The notes beneath the pieces were generated by a model. That model worked only from the letters and a program-made list of their open reading frames with translations, searched no databases and was not told the DNA's origin. 64,000 bases of DNA from Candidatus Binatia bacterium (GTDB lineage: Bacteria > Desulfobacterota > Binatia > HRBIN30 > BPIQ01), in assembly GCA_026004195.1 (NCBI GenBank), contig BPIQ01000003.1:434001-498000 (forward strand). Reading direction: 5' to 3'. Of this stretch, positions 8,399-17,482 are shown piece after piece (the first letter of the stretch is position 1; each line of letters starts with the position of its first letter). The translations under genes were made by a program, and so were the position numbers.

Positions 8399-11028
8399 TG
8401 CCGCCGTCCATCCTCGATGGTCGAGCGGACGAGCCACACCCGTTGGGGCTTGGCGATGTTCGGGTCCACGAGGGTCGCTCCCTTGGCGAAAGCCTCCCGC
8501 GCCTCCCGGCTCGCCCACTCGATCAAGGTGTCGAAAAGCGGATGTCCGGGTCCCATGAGCTTGGTTCGCTCCGGGACACGCACCTTGCTCGCGACGCTGA
8601 CGAGCTGCTTATCGAACACGAAGGGGGTGTCGTAGGTCTCGGACAAAGGCTGTCGACGCTCGCGGGCGAGTTCGAGAAGGGCGCTCGGCGTCGGGCCGAT
8701 GTGCCAGACCGGGAAGTGCTCGTCCTTGCGGACCGTCCCGCCGCAAGCCGTCCACGCCCGCTCGAAGAACCGCTGGATGAAAAGGGGCTGCAGCCGGCGC
8801 TCGTCCGATGCGTCTCGTAGCTCGCGCGCCGCCCTCAGATCCAGCCGCGAGGCGAGAGAGGTCTTCTTCTGGAGGGCCACGAGCCGCTCCGCCCGCTCGC
8901 TCGAGGCCGCCGCGAGGGCGGCGTCCGTTTCCCGGGCCCCTGCGGACTCGTCGTCGCTGTCGATGGCGCTCTCGATCAGCCGCACCAGCGGCACGTCCTC
9001 CAGCCACTCGTCGATCACGTCGTAGACCCGGTCGGACCCCATCTGCTCCCGCATGACGTCCAGCTTCGAGAGAACCTTCTGCAGAACCGCGCCTTCGCGG
9101 GTGTTCCGGGCGACCAGGTTGTAGACCCAGACGTCGCCGGTTTGACCGTACCGGTGGATCCTCCCCATCCGCTGTTCGAGCCGGTTCGGGTTCCACGGGA
9201 TGTCCCAGTTGATGAGGTAGCGGCAGAACTGGAGGTTGATGCCTTCGCCAGCCGCGTCGGTAGCGACCATGATCTTGGCACGTGTCCTGAACTGCCGCTG
9301 GGCCTGCTTGCGGGAGTCGACGTCCATGCCGCCATGGATCGTGGCGACCGTATAACCCTTCTCCTCGAGCCGCTTCGCGAGGCTCTCGAGCGTGTCGCGA
9401 TGCTCCGTGAAGATCAGGAGCTTTTCGTCCTCGGCCCGGATGACGTCGGAGGAATCGAGCACGGCGAGCAGTTCGGCGAACTTCGCTTCCGTGTGGTGCT
9501 TCAGGCTGTCGGCCAGGCGGAAGAGGCGCTCGACTTCGTCCCGTTCCTCCTCGACCTTGTCCGGGTCATCGGTGAGGACCTGGCGGAAGATCCGCTGATC
9601 GATCCGCTCGCGTTCCTCTTCGGTCAGGTCCTCGTATTCCGTGATGTCCCGCGGATCGCTGGGATCGGGGGTTCCCCGCAGAAGCCTCTTCTTCTCCGCC
9701 TCCGATCGGCTCGGATCCCGCAGTATGGAGAGGACCTCGTCGAGGGCGCGCAGCCGGTTTTCCAGAGTCCGCGTGATCGCATAGAGGCTCGAGGCCAGCC
9801 GGCGCTGCATGACCATGAGGGTCAGCTCGACGTTCCGGTTCTTCTTCGCCTTGGCCTCCTTGCGCTTCGAGCGGACGTAGCTCGTCACCTCGTCGTAGAG
9901 GATCTTCTCCTCCGGGGTGAGGTCGTAGCCGATGGTCTTGGTGTGGCGTGGCTTGAAGAGGGGTTGCCCGTCCCAGTCGACCATCTCCTCCTTCAGGCGA
10001 CGGAGGAAGAATCGGTTCCGCGCCTTGCTGATCGGGCGCTCGTTCTCGAAATCCTCCTCTCCCGAAGCTCCGCCTGCCTGCGCCGCGGGCGACGCGGCAG
10101 GCAGGTAGGGCGCGGCCTGCTCGCGAACGCGGTCGGCGACGTGCTCGTCTTTCTGGAACAGGTCTTCATCGAGGAGCAAAAGGAGCCGGCGAAACGTGTC
10201 CTTTCTTCCTCGGTGCGGGGTCGCCGTGAGGAAGAGCAGATGATCGGTCTTGCGGGCGAGCGCCTTCACGGCCTTGTAGCGCTCGCTCTCCTCGAGCTTG
10301 GTGCCGTACTCGTAGGCCGAGAGCTTGTGGGCCTCGTCGACCACGACGAGGTCCCACTGGGTCTCGGAAGCGGCCTTGAGACAGCCCTCGTTGCGCGCCA
10401 GGAAATCGATGGAAGTGACGAAGATGCCCTCTTCGTAGCGGGAGAACTGGCCGGGCTCCGCTTCGAAAGACGCGCGATTCACGAGCCGCGCGTAGAGGCC
10501 GAACTTCTCCTGGAGCTCCTCTTCTTTCCACTGCTTCGTCAGGCCGCCCGGTGTGATGATGAGGATCTTCTGGATCACTCCCCGGAAGAGCAGCTCTTTG
10601 ATCAGAAGGCCGGTCATGATGGTCTTGCCTGCCCCCGTGTCGTCGGCGAGCAGGAACCGGATTCTCGGAAGGGGAAGGAGATAGCGATAGACCGCCTCGA
10701 CCTGGTGAGGTAGCGGATCGACGATGCTGGAGTTGACCGCGAAAAGCGGGTCGAACTGGTGGGCGATGCGGATGCGCTCCGCCTCGGCGCCCAGGAGGAA
10801 AAGCTGGGCATCGCCATCGAACGTATGCTCCTGGCCCCGTACCTTGACGAGGGCGGCCAGCTCCTCAGCGGTGAGGGGCCGTTTCACCACCCGGCCGGAC
10901 TGGAGCCCCACGCCTTCGACCAGCGTCTTGTTGCCGAAGGGGGCGACACGCCGAACCTCGACCAGCTCGGAGGTCTCCAAGCCCGCGACCACGTCGCCCG
11001 GAGCGAGATCTTGACCGTTCTGCATCAT
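8227..11028 (-). CDS. SNF2/DEAH-type defence-island helicase, 3' end truncated
   Basis: About 933 residues from ATG 11028 (MMQNGQDLAPG). Superfamily 2 motifs are in order: a modified Walker A LADDTGAGKT (about 127-136), VVVDEAHKLS (DEAH about 231-234), LFLTATPHRG, a central charged insertion, then the second RecA lobe with FTEHRDTLESL, ATDAAGEGINLQF and RMGRIHRYGQ (motif VI). The family couples ATP hydrolysis to DNA movement; close relatives lie beside DUF499 and DUF1156 genes in anti-phage islands. After VWLVRSTIEDG the frame runs into low-quality sequence and stops at 8227. At the same point a different frame begins to look like another protein. The last 60 or so codons are therefore probably not original. 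It heads the minus-strand defence run. Confidence 0.8.
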   Translation of the reverse strand: MMQNGQDLAPGDVVAGLETSELVEVRRVAPFGNKTLVEGVGLQSGRVVKRPLTAEELAALVKVRGQEHTFDGDAQLFLLGAEAERIRIAHQFDPLFAVNSSIVDPLPHQVEAVYRYLLPLPRIRFLLADDTGAGKTIMTGLLIKELLFRGVIQKILIITPGGLTKQWKEEELQEKFGLYARLVNRASFEAEPGQFSRYEEGIFVTSIDFLARNEGCLKAASETQWDLVVVDEAHKLSAYEYGTKLEESERYKAVKALARKTDHLLFLTATPHRGRKDTFRRLLLLLDEDLFQKDEHVADRVREQAAPYLPAASPAAQAGGASGEEDFENERPISKARNRFFLRRLKEEMVDWDGQPLFKPRHTKTIGYDLTPEEKILYDEVTSYVRSKRKEAKAKKNRNVELTLMVMQRRLASSLYAITRTLENRLRALDEVLSILRDPSRSEAEKKRLLRGTPDPSDPRDITEYEDLTEEERERIDQRIFRQVLTDDPDKVEEERDEVERLFRLADSLKHHTEAKFAELLAVLDSSDVIRAEDEKLLIFTEHRDTLESLAKRLEEKGYTVATIHGGMDVDSRKQAQRQFRTRAKIMVATDAAGEGINLQFCRYLINWDIPWNPNRLEQRMGRIHRYGQTGDVWVYNLVARNTREGAVLQKVLSKLDVMREQMGSDRVYDVIDEWLEDVPLVRLIESAIDSDDESAGARETDAALAAASSERAERLVALQKKTSLASRLDLRAARELRDASDERRLQPLFIQRFFERAWTACGGTVRKDEHFPVWHIGPTPSALLELARERRQPLSETYDTPFVFDKQLVSVASKVRVPERTKLMGPGHPLFDTLIEWASREAREAFAKGATLVDPNIAKPQRVWLVRSTIEDGRRQWRPMPGSWCRSAAPRRMPWRSPAGTASSWWTAPGVGWPSSKTGPTDGAWEWTRDRR

Positions 11029-11312
11029 CGCCGGAGAGGCCCTCCCACTGCGGACGGAGCTCTTCCTCTTATCATGGCGAGAGCAAGAGGTGGAACGTCC
11101 AGCCTCCGTCCTCCCGCGCCACGCTGGACGGTCGGCCTTCTGTGAAGGCTCGGGTTGCGAAACGGCAACGGCCCACGCGGAGCTGCCGCGCTTCCCCCGG
11201 GCGATTTGCTCAGCCCGCGTTTTCGTCCGTTCGGGCCGCGCCTCGACACGCTTGCCGCCGATCGGGCTCACAGCGCCGGGGTTCGCGTGGTAATCGTGAC
11301 AGAGATTTCGCC

Positions 11313-12755
11313 ATGGCCCGTGCCGACGCGAGACCGCCGCTTTCGACGAGGCTTTTCTACGGCGTCGGGTCCGTCGCCGACGGCACGAAGAACGCCTCGT
11401 TCAACGTCTTCCTCCTCTTTTACTACAACCAGGTGCTCGGGCTTTCCGGCACGCTCAGCGGCCTCGCGATCTTCGCGGCGCTCTGCGTCGACGCCATCAC
11501 GGACCCGCTCGTGGGCTCGCTCTCCGACAGTTTCCGCTCGCGGTGGGGCCGCCGCCACCCCTTCATGTACGCCTCGGCCCTGCCGACCGCCGTTTCGTTC
11601 GCGCTTCTTTTCAGCCCGCCCTCGGGGCTCGGCCAGACGGGTCTTTTTTTCTGGCTTCTCGCCTTTGCCGTGGGGGTGCGGGTCTTCCTCACGTTCTACC
11701 TGATCCCGAGCGGCTCGATGCTTCCCGAGCTCACGCCGGACTACGACGAGCGCACCTCGCTGGTGAGCTACCGCTTTTTTTTCGGCTGGGCCGGAGGGCT
11801 CCTGACGGCGCAGATGGGCTACCTCTACTTTTTCGCCCCTTCCGAACGCTTTGCGGACGGCCGCTTCGACCCGGACGCCTACGGGAGCTTCGGTCTTGCG
11901 GCCGCGGCCCTCATTTTTTTCGCGATCCTCGCCTGCGCCGCGGGCACGCACCGGTGGATTCCCAGGCTCCGCGCCCCCACGGGCGATTCGCCGTTCTCCC
12001 TCGGCCGGCTCCGCGACGAGGTGCGCGCGGCGCTCCGGAACCGCTCGTTCCGGATGCTCGTCCTCGGGGCCTTTTTCGCCTCGGTGGCGGCGGGCTTCAA
12101 CGACGTCTTCGGCCTCTACATGACGACCTACTTCTGGCGGCTCGAGACGCGGGAGATCGGGATTCTCGTCTGGGCGCTCGCCCTCGGAGTGGTGCTCGCG
12201 GTCCTGGCGACGAGGTCCGTCACGCAGAGGTTCGACAAGAAGAGAACGGCGGTCGCCCTCTCCGCGGCGGGCCTCACGCTGGGGCCCCTGCCCGTCTTCC
12301 TGCGTCTGGGTGGCGCCTTTCCGGGTAACGACGACCCTCTCCTTCTTCCGCTTCTCTTCGTGCACTCGCTGGCGATGGGTGTCCTCGTCGTGTCGAGCGG
12401 CATCACGATCGCGTCCATGGTGGCCGACATCGTCGACGAGCACGAGCTCGAGACGGGCCGGAGGCAGGAAGGTGTGTTCGTCGCCGCGCTCGCCTTCGTC
12501 GGCAAGACGACCTCGGGTCTCGGGGGACTTCTCGCGGGGGCCGCGCTCGACGCCATCGGCTTTCCGCGCGGCGCGGAGCCGGGCTCGGTGGGCCCGGAGC
12601 TTCTCCTCGAACTCGGTCTCGTCGCCGGGCCCCTGCTTCTCGGCCTCTACCTCCTCGCCCTTCTCTGCCTCGCGCGCTACGAGATCACGCGCGAGCGGCA
12701 TGGCCGCACCCTCGCGGCGCTGGCGGCCAGGTCCTCGGCGGCCGCGGGGAGTTGA
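11313..12755 (+). CDS. GPH-family (MelB-like) MFS symporter
   Basis: 480 residues from ATG 11313. It has about twelve hydrophobic segments. The loop after TM2 has DPLVGSLSDSFRSRWGRRHP, which matches the glycoside-pentoside-hexuronide:cation symporter signature (D-P-x-x-G-x-x-S-D, R-x-G-R-R-x-P). A second-half motif FNDVFGLYMTTYFW and the loop MVADIVDEHELETGRRQEG are also family-typical. GPH proteins import sugars or sugar-like solutes with Na+ or H+; substrate cannot be read here. It stands alone, divergent from the defence block across a 284-bp gap, and is followed by repeat DNA. An in-frame upstream extension exists, but the residues before 11313 are arginine-rich and show no domain, so the later ATG is preferred. 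Confidence 0.8.
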   Translation: MARADARPPLSTRLFYGVGSVADGTKNASFNVFLLFYYNQVLGLSGTLSGLAIFAALCVDAITDPLVGSLSDSFRSRWGRRHPFMYASALPTAVSFALLFSPPSGLGQTGLFFWLLAFAVGVRVFLTFYLIPSGSMLPELTPDYDERTSLVSYRFFFGWAGGLLTAQMGYLYFFAPSERFADGRFDPDAYGSFGLAAAALIFFAILACAAGTHRWIPRLRAPTGDSPFSLGRLRDEVRAALRNRSFRMLVLGAFFASVAAGFNDVFGLYMTTYFWRLETREIGILVWALALGVVLAVLATRSVTQRFDKKRTAVALSAAGLTLGPLPVFLRLGGAFPGNDDPLLLPLLFVHSLAMGVLVVSSGITIASMVADIVDEHELETGRRQEGVFVAALAFVGKTTSGLGGLLAGAALDAIGFPRGAEPGSVGPELLLELGLVAGPLLLGLYLLALLCLARYEITRERHGRTLAALAARSSAAAGS

Positions 12756-13345
12756 AACGCGGCAAGCGACCCGGAGGGACGCGCGCCGTCGCGTCCGTAT
12801 CCGCAAGGACGGGTCGTGCCACGAAGGGACACGGCCCCACGGAGGGACGCGCTCCGTCGCGTCCGGGGGGCGGGGACGAGCCCGGCAATCGCGCGTCCGA
12901 TCGTGGCCGATGCCACGGAGGAACAAGGGACCCGACAGAGCGGGTCCCTCCGAAACGCACGGACGAAACGCCGCAGCCCGGCTCGGAGGGACGCGCTCCG
13001 TCGCGTCCGGGGGAATGGGGGACGAGCCCGGCAATCGCGCGTCCGATCGTGGCCGATGCCACGAAGGAACAAGGGACCCGACAGAGCGGATCCCTCCGAA
13101 ACGCACGGACGAAACGCCGCAGCCCGATGCGGAGGGACGGGCGCCGTCGCGTCCGTATCCGCAAGGACGGGTCGTGCCACGAAGGGACACGCCACGGAGG
13201 GACGCGCTCCGTCGCGTCCGGGGGGCGGGGGTGCACGCGCCGCCCATGAACATGGACCCGACAGAGCGGGTCCCTCCGAAACGCACGGACGAAACGCCGC
13301 AGCCCGATGCGGAGGGACGCGCTCCGTCGCGTCCGGTGGGATGGG
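12756..13345. repeat. Hairpin repeat cluster A
   Basis: Intergenic. Perfect 20-nt hairpins (7-bp arms, 6-nt loop) lie at 12845-12864 (GGACGCG arms), 12928-12947 (GGACCCG arms), 12989-13008, 13200-13219, 13254-13273 and 13315-13334. A copy with one arm mismatch is at 13074-13093, and a degenerate one starts near 13135. GGACGCG and GGACCCG versions alternate, separated by related spacers such as ACGCACGGACGAAACGCC. A longer unit of about 130 bp is thereby repeated three or four times. Chance open frames crossing the cluster are rejected as genes. Confidence 0.85.
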
Positions 13346-13825
13346 GGACGAACGCGGCCGTCGCGAAGGCAAGGACGGCCCTTGTGATCCACGAAGGCGG
13401 CGACGGCAGAGGGGACCCGATGGAGCGACGAGCCTTGATGGAAGGTTGGCCCCCCGCCCTTTTCGCCAGGCCGTAGAGTATCCAGCCCCTTGCGGAGCCC
13501 AAGGTCGGCAGGCGAAAGCACTGGGTCGGAGGGCCGAGAACCCGAATACCACGGGCGGGAGTCGATGGACAAGAGCTCTCGGTCGCGAATCGCCGTGAGC
13601 GCAAATGGCCGATGTGTGCCGGAGGGACCGAGGGCGGCAAGCTGCAAGCGCTCTGCGAACCCGATCCAGGGCCGGCTCCTGCCCCGGACGGGCGAAGGGG
13701 CCCGTAGCGTAGGGTCGGCATGGGCCGGAGGCGCCGAGGAGCCGGCGTGGTCCGCCAGGCGTCGCAGCCCGAGGAGACCCCGCGGGGTGTGGAATTCCTC
13801 CGGCGGATCGGGATAACTCTCGGGC
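13346..13825. other. Unassigned intergenic stretch
   Basis: About 480 bases between hairpin cluster A and the HEWGH membrane gene. I see no conserved protein frame, tRNA fold or strong terminator. The last 60 bases form the upstream region of the next gene. Confidence 0.5.
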
Positions 13826-14327
13826 GTGCGCAAGATACCGGCGAAGCTCGTCCTGCGCGACGCAACCCTGGTTGCGGCGACGCTGCTTTTGTGGGCGCTC
13901 GACGCGAGGTACCGCCACGCGCCTGGAGCCGTTCTCGGTTGCCGTGGGACTTGCCGCGGCGCTCGGCGCCGTCCTCTGCGCCTATCTCGCCCACGAGTGG
14001 GGACACCTCCTGGGAGCGCTCTCGCGGGGAGCCGCCGTCCATTTCGCCCGAAGGCCCACCGAGGTCTTCCTCTTCCGGTTCGATTCGGAGCGGAACGGCA
14101 CGCGCGAGTTTCTGGGCATGTCCTACGGCGGCTTTCTCGCAAGCTCGCTCGTCCTGGTGCTCTACCTTTTTCTCCTGCCGCTCGATGCGCTTTCGGGTCG
14201 GGTGACCTTGGGTCTCGTTCTCGTGGGCGTCGCGCTCACGGCCGTGGTCGAGGTACCGATCGCCTGGCGCGTGGCCCACGGCGCGCCGATCCCGCGTGGC
14301 GCGGCGTACAAGAGCGGCGGAGCGTGA
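13826..14327 (+). CDS. Small membrane protein with HEWGH motif, one frameshift
   Basis: GTG 13826 begins a membrane-type N-terminus (LVLRDATLVAATLLLWALDA). Near 13920 reading moves by one base to PFSVAVGLAAALGAVLCAYL followed by AHEWGHLLGALSRG, then two or three further hydrophobic helices to TGA at 14327. The locus is 502 nt (net +1), about 166 residues. H-E-W-G-H fits the HExxH zinc-protease consensus inside a membrane helix, as in site-2-protease-like proteins, but the second metal-ligand motif of M50 enzymes is not obvious. Protease activity is therefore only possible. It lies 4 bp upstream of pyrF and may be co-transcribed with it. The shift is likelier an assembly indel than decay, since both parts read as coherent membrane protein. 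Confidence 0.55.
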
Positions 14328-14331
14328 AGAC

Positions 14332-15066
14332 ATGGAGGCTCGGGAAAGGCTCATCGTCGCGCTCGACTTCCCGGCGGACCCCGAGAATCCCACGCGCCCC
14401 ATCCTCCCCGAAGACGCCTACCGGATCGTGGAGACGCTCGGTGACCTCGTAAGCTTCTACAAGGTCGGCTGGCCCCTCTACATGACCGGTGGCACGGACG
14501 TCGTCCGCGGGCTCAAGAAGAGGGGCAAGCGCGTTTTCCTCGACCTCAAGTTCGGCGACATCCCCGAGACCGTCCGCCGCCTTGTCGAAGTGGCCGTGGC
14601 CGAAGGCGTGGACCTTCTCACGGTGCAGGGGCCGCGGCAGACCGTGGAGGCCGCCGTGCGGGCGCGCGGCACGGCTCCGCTCGGGATTCTTTCCGTGACC
14701 CTGCTCACGAGCCTCGGCCAGGCGGACCTGCGCGAGATGGGTTTTGCGGGCACGGTCGAAGACTTCGTCGTCCGGAAGGCCGAAGAAGCGCGGATGGCCG
14801 GGGCGGACGGCGTCGTTGCTTCGGCGCGCGAGGTCCTGGCCGTGCGCGGCCGCATCGGCACGCCCGGGTTTCTCGTCGTGACGCCCGGGATCCGCCCGAA
14901 GGGCGCGGCCGCCGAGGACCACGCCCGGTCGGCCACGCCTGCCGAAGCGCTGAGGGCGGGCGCGGACTACCTCGTCGTCGGCCGCCCGATCACGAGAGCT
15001 CCGGACCTCCGGGCCGCGGCTCGGGAGGTGATTGCCGAGATCACCCGGGGCGTGGGCGACCGCTGA
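14332..15066 (+). CDS. pyrF: Orotidine 5'-phosphate decarboxylase
   Basis: 244 residues from ATG 14332. The enzyme decarboxylates OMP to UMP, the last step of de novo pyrimidine synthesis. It starts LIVALDFPAD (first beta strand with the substrate-binding Asp). The catalytic D-x-K-x-x-D array appears as FLDLKFGDIPETV (about residues 73-85). VVTPGIRPKG and GADYLVVGRPIT near the C-terminus are the phosphate-binding loops. Length is normal for the bacterial class I enzyme. The earlier in-frame start is rejected because it would add an arginine-rich leader outside the fold. Only 4 bp separate it from the HEWGH membrane gene upstream. Confidence 0.93.
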   Translation: MEARERLIVALDFPADPENPTRPILPEDAYRIVETLGDLVSFYKVGWPLYMTGGTDVVRGLKKRGKRVFLDLKFGDIPETVRRLVEVAVAEGVDLLTVQGPRQTVEAAVRARGTAPLGILSVTLLTSLGQADLREMGFAGTVEDFVVRKAEEARMAGADGVVASAREVLAVRGRIGTPGFLVVTPGIRPKGAAAEDHARSATPAEALRAGADYLVVGRPITRAPDLRAAAREVIAEITRGVGDR

Positions 15067-15741
15067 GGTTAGTCAGCGTCGGACGCGCAGGCCCACCGCC
15101 GGGGCCGGGCCGGAGCGTCACGTTCCGTCTTGGGCGCCGGAAGGCGGCGCGTGGCTGCACCCGCGGGGTCGCATCCTCGACGGCACGCCGACTCCCGCGT
15201 AACATCGCGCCGCGCGATTGCGTCGGATTTGTTCGTGCGAGGCTCGGCGGCCCTCCGATTGCGTGCCGGGGGCGGACGGACGTGCCCCGCATGAACACGG
15301 CCACGACAGAGCGTGGCCCTCCGATTCCCCCACGCGAAACGGAGGCCGCGTACGGGCGTTTTCCGTCGCGTCCGCGACGAACGACCTTGCCAGGCGCAAA
15401 CGCGTCCCACCCGGAGGGACGCGCTCCGTCGCGTCCGGGGCGGGCGGGGGAATCGACGCGACGGTTCGCATCCAGGGATCGGCGGTTGCGGCAAAACGCG
15501 GTGGGCCATCCCGCCGTGACGCGCTCCGTCGCGTCCGGGGGCCGCGCGTTTGAATGTCCCCGTGACCTTTGCAATGCCGCGCGGCGACCGCCGGGTCGAC
15601 GCGGCCCCGCCCGGAGGGACGCGCTCCGTCGCGTCCGAGGTGGCGCGGGGGGGCGCGGCACGCACGAACAAGGACCCGACAGAGCGGGCCCTCCGATGAT
15701 CGCGGCCAGGTCGTACCGCGTTTGCAAATGGGCGCTTCCGT
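15067..15741. repeat. Hairpin repeat cluster B
   Basis: Perfect hairpins lie at 15299-15318 (GGCCACG/CGTGGCC), 15417-15436 and 15617-15636 (GGACGCG/CGCGTCC). Degenerate copies are near 15517-15536 and at 15672 (GGACCCG left arm, one base missing in the right arm). The stretch 15290-15480 is an inverted copy of the large repeat unit of cluster C (18603-18770), including the segment that contains TACGGGCGTTTTCCGTCGCG. No gene is seen between pyrF and the oxidoreductase. Confidence 0.8.
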
Positions 15742-16761
15742 CTATCCCAAAACCAGCTCGGCGATCGTCTCGAGCTGCGAGGCGTCGTGCGAGGGCACGA
15801 GAAGCATCGTGACGGGCGTCTCCCGCCAGGCTTCGAGCCTTTCGCGGATCCTTTCCCTGGGCCCGACGAGCGAGATTTCGTCGGCGAAGCGGTCCGGCAC
15901 GGCGGCGATGGCCTCCTGCCTTTTGCCCTCGAGGAAAAGCTCCTGCACTTTTTCCGCCTCGGCCTCGAAGCCCATCCGCGCCATGAGGTTTTTGTGGAAG
16001 TTCCGGTCCCTCGCCCCCATCCCGCCGATGTAGAAGGCGAGCATCGCCTTCACGGGATCGAGCGCCTTCTCGACGTCGTCCGTGACGTGCACGTACACCA
16101 TGGCCGCGATCTCGAAGCCGGGCTTCGCCGCGCGCAGCGACTCGGCGTAGACCTCCTGGCGGAACGGCGAGTAGTAGAGAGGGAACCATCCGTCGCAGAG
16201 CTCGGCTGCGAGCGCCACGTTCTTCGGGCCCTCGGCGGCGAGATAGATGGGAAGGTCGGCCCGCAGCGGATGGGTGATCGACTTGAGCGGCTTTCCGAGG
16301 CCCCACGCGCCGGGCCCCTGGTAGGGCAGCGGGTAGTGGGGGCCGGGGTTCGTGACGGGCGCCTCGCGGCGCAGGACCTGACGGACGATGCCGATGTACT
16401 CGCGCGTGCGCGCAAGCGGCCTGGCGAAGGGCTGGCCGTACCAGCCCTCGACGACCTGGGGGCCCGAGACGCCGAGTCCCAGGATCATCCGCCCGCCCGA
16501 GAGGTGGTCGAGCGTGAGGGCGGCCATGGCCGTCGCCGTGGGCGTGCGCGCCGAGATCTGCGCGATCGCGGTCCCGAGAAGAACCCGCTTCGTGTGGGCG
16601 GCGATCCATGCGAGCGGCGTGAAGGCATCGGACCCCCACGCTTCGGCCGTGAAGACCGCGTGGAAGCCCAGCTCCTCCGCCTTGCGCACCGTTCCGGCCA
16701 GGTCCGGCGGAGGCAGCGCGCCCCAGTACCCGAGCTGGAGTCCGAGCTTGAGATTGCGCAC
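15742..16761 (-). CDS. LLM-class F420-dependent oxidoreductase
   Basis: 339 residues from GTG 16761. The TIM-barrel luciferase-like fold is shown by the opening LGLQLGYWGALPP, the strand AVFTAEAWGSDAFTPLAWI, the T-A-I-A-Q-I strand, and the motif MAALTLDHLSGGRMILGLGVSG typical of F420-using family members. A late PIYLAAEGPKNVALAAELCDGWFP segment is also family-like. Such enzymes move hydride between F420H2 and an organic substrate, often a lipid, alcohol or aromatic; the substrate is unknown. It is monocistronic and convergent with pyrF across repeat cluster B. F420 rather than FMN use is inferred from family resemblance. Confidence 0.8.
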   Translation of the reverse strand: MRNLKLGLQLGYWGALPPPDLAGTVRKAEELGFHAVFTAEAWGSDAFTPLAWIAAHTKRVLLGTAIAQISARTPTATAMAALTLDHLSGGRMILGLGVSGPQVVEGWYGQPFARPLARTREYIGIVRQVLRREAPVTNPGPHYPLPYQGPGAWGLGKPLKSITHPLRADLPIYLAAEGPKNVALAAELCDGWFPLYYSPFRQEVYAESLRAAKPGFEIAAMVYVHVTDDVEKALDPVKAMLAFYIGGMGARDRNFHKNLMARMGFEAEAEKVQELFLEGKRQEAIAAVPDRFADEISLVGPRERIRERLEAWRETPVTMLLVPSHDASQLETIAELVLG

Positions 16762-16869
16762 GCGGGTCCCTTAGCAGGAGGCTTGCGGAGGCGCCAGGTG
16801 TTCCAGGGGGCCCTCCTCCGCGGCGCGGCGTGCACCGCAGGTTGACGGCAATCCGGCGATCGAGGCAGA

Positions 16870-17121
16870 TTGAGGAAGAAGGTACGACCGGCCATGCGGG
16901 GTAGCGTGCAGCTCACGGCGATCATCGAACGCGAAGGTGATGGGTACGTAGCGCTCTGCCCGGAGCTGGACATTGCGAGCCAGGGAGCGAGCGTAGAGGA
17001 GGCACGCTCGAACTTGCGGGAAGCAGTAGAACTTTTCTTCGAGACGGCCGACCCCTCGGAAGTGGACCGACGCCTTCATACCGAGGTGTACGTAACACGG
17101 TTGGACGTATCGCGTGGCTAA
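16870..17121 (+). CDS. hicB: HicB-family antitoxin
   Basis: About 83 residues, with alternative starts at 16870 and 16894. The sequence VQLTAIIEREGDGYVALCPE and DIASQGASVEEARSNLREAV is the classic HicB partial RNase-H-like fold (beta strands, then the E-G-x-S-x-E-E-A-x-x-N-x-x-E-A helix). The short form lacks a clear C-terminal DNA-binding domain. It precedes and overlaps hicA by 8 bp, so antitoxin is made first, the reverse of the classical hicA-hicB order but common. It probably neutralises HicA by covering its active site. Confidence 0.85.
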   Translation: MRKKVRPAMRGSVQLTAIIEREGDGYVALCPELDIASQGASVEEARSNLREAVELFFETADPSEVDRRLHTEVYVTRLDVSRG

Positions 17122-17338
17122 GCTTCGCGTCCTCTCCGGCCGCGAAGTCTGTGCCATCCTGGCGCGCCATGGTTTCGTGGAAGTGCGCCGCCGAGGCAGC
17201 CACGTGGTGATGCAAAAACGCGTGGACGACTCCACCATAACGGTCCCCGTACCCGACCACGACGAGTTGCGGCCTGGGACGCTGCTCTCCATCATTCGAC
17301 AGTCGGGCCTGGCTCGCTCGCTGTTCGAGGTACCGTAG
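17114..17338 (+). CDS. hicA: HicA-family mRNA interferase toxin
   Basis: 74 residues from GTG 17114, translated through the stop of hicB. The double-stranded-RNA-binding-like fold is shown by LSGREVCAILARHGFVEVRR, then GSHVVMQK, in which the histidine is the conserved catalytic residue, and VPVPDHDELRPGTLLSIIRQ. HicA cleaves mRNA when free of HicB. Length is typical and the frame is intact, so the pair looks functional. Confidence 0.88.
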   Translation: MAKLRVLSGREVCAILARHGFVEVRRRGSHVVMQKRVDDSTITVPVPDHDELRPGTLLSIIRQSGLARSLFEVP

Positions 17339-17482
17339 TGCCACTTCCGGATGTCGAACCTCCCCGCGGCGGAACCGGGGCGGCAGGAGGTCAGCCGTCG
17401 GCCGTCGGGAGGTGCGGGTAAGCCGGGGCCGCGTCCCCGTCCTTGACCCTCTTCGGCGCTCCGTGGTACCGCCCGTGCCGCC

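Noticed and set aside
1-11028. CRISPR array or adaptation genes near the effector operon
   Set aside because: No direct repeats of 28-40 bp with regular spacing and no Cas1/Cas2 motifs are present in this part. An array may lie left of the window.
12756-13345. Possible CRISPR array in hairpin cluster A
   Set aside because: Repeats are short palindromes with alternating arm sequences and the spacers are themselves repeated and related. Unit length is irregular, so it is not an array of unique spacers.
11268-14402. Very long minus-strand open frame opposite the MFS gene and cluster A
   Set aside because: It is the shadow of the MFS codon pattern and the repeats; composition is Arg/Glu-rich with no fold, and the plus-strand genes are clear.
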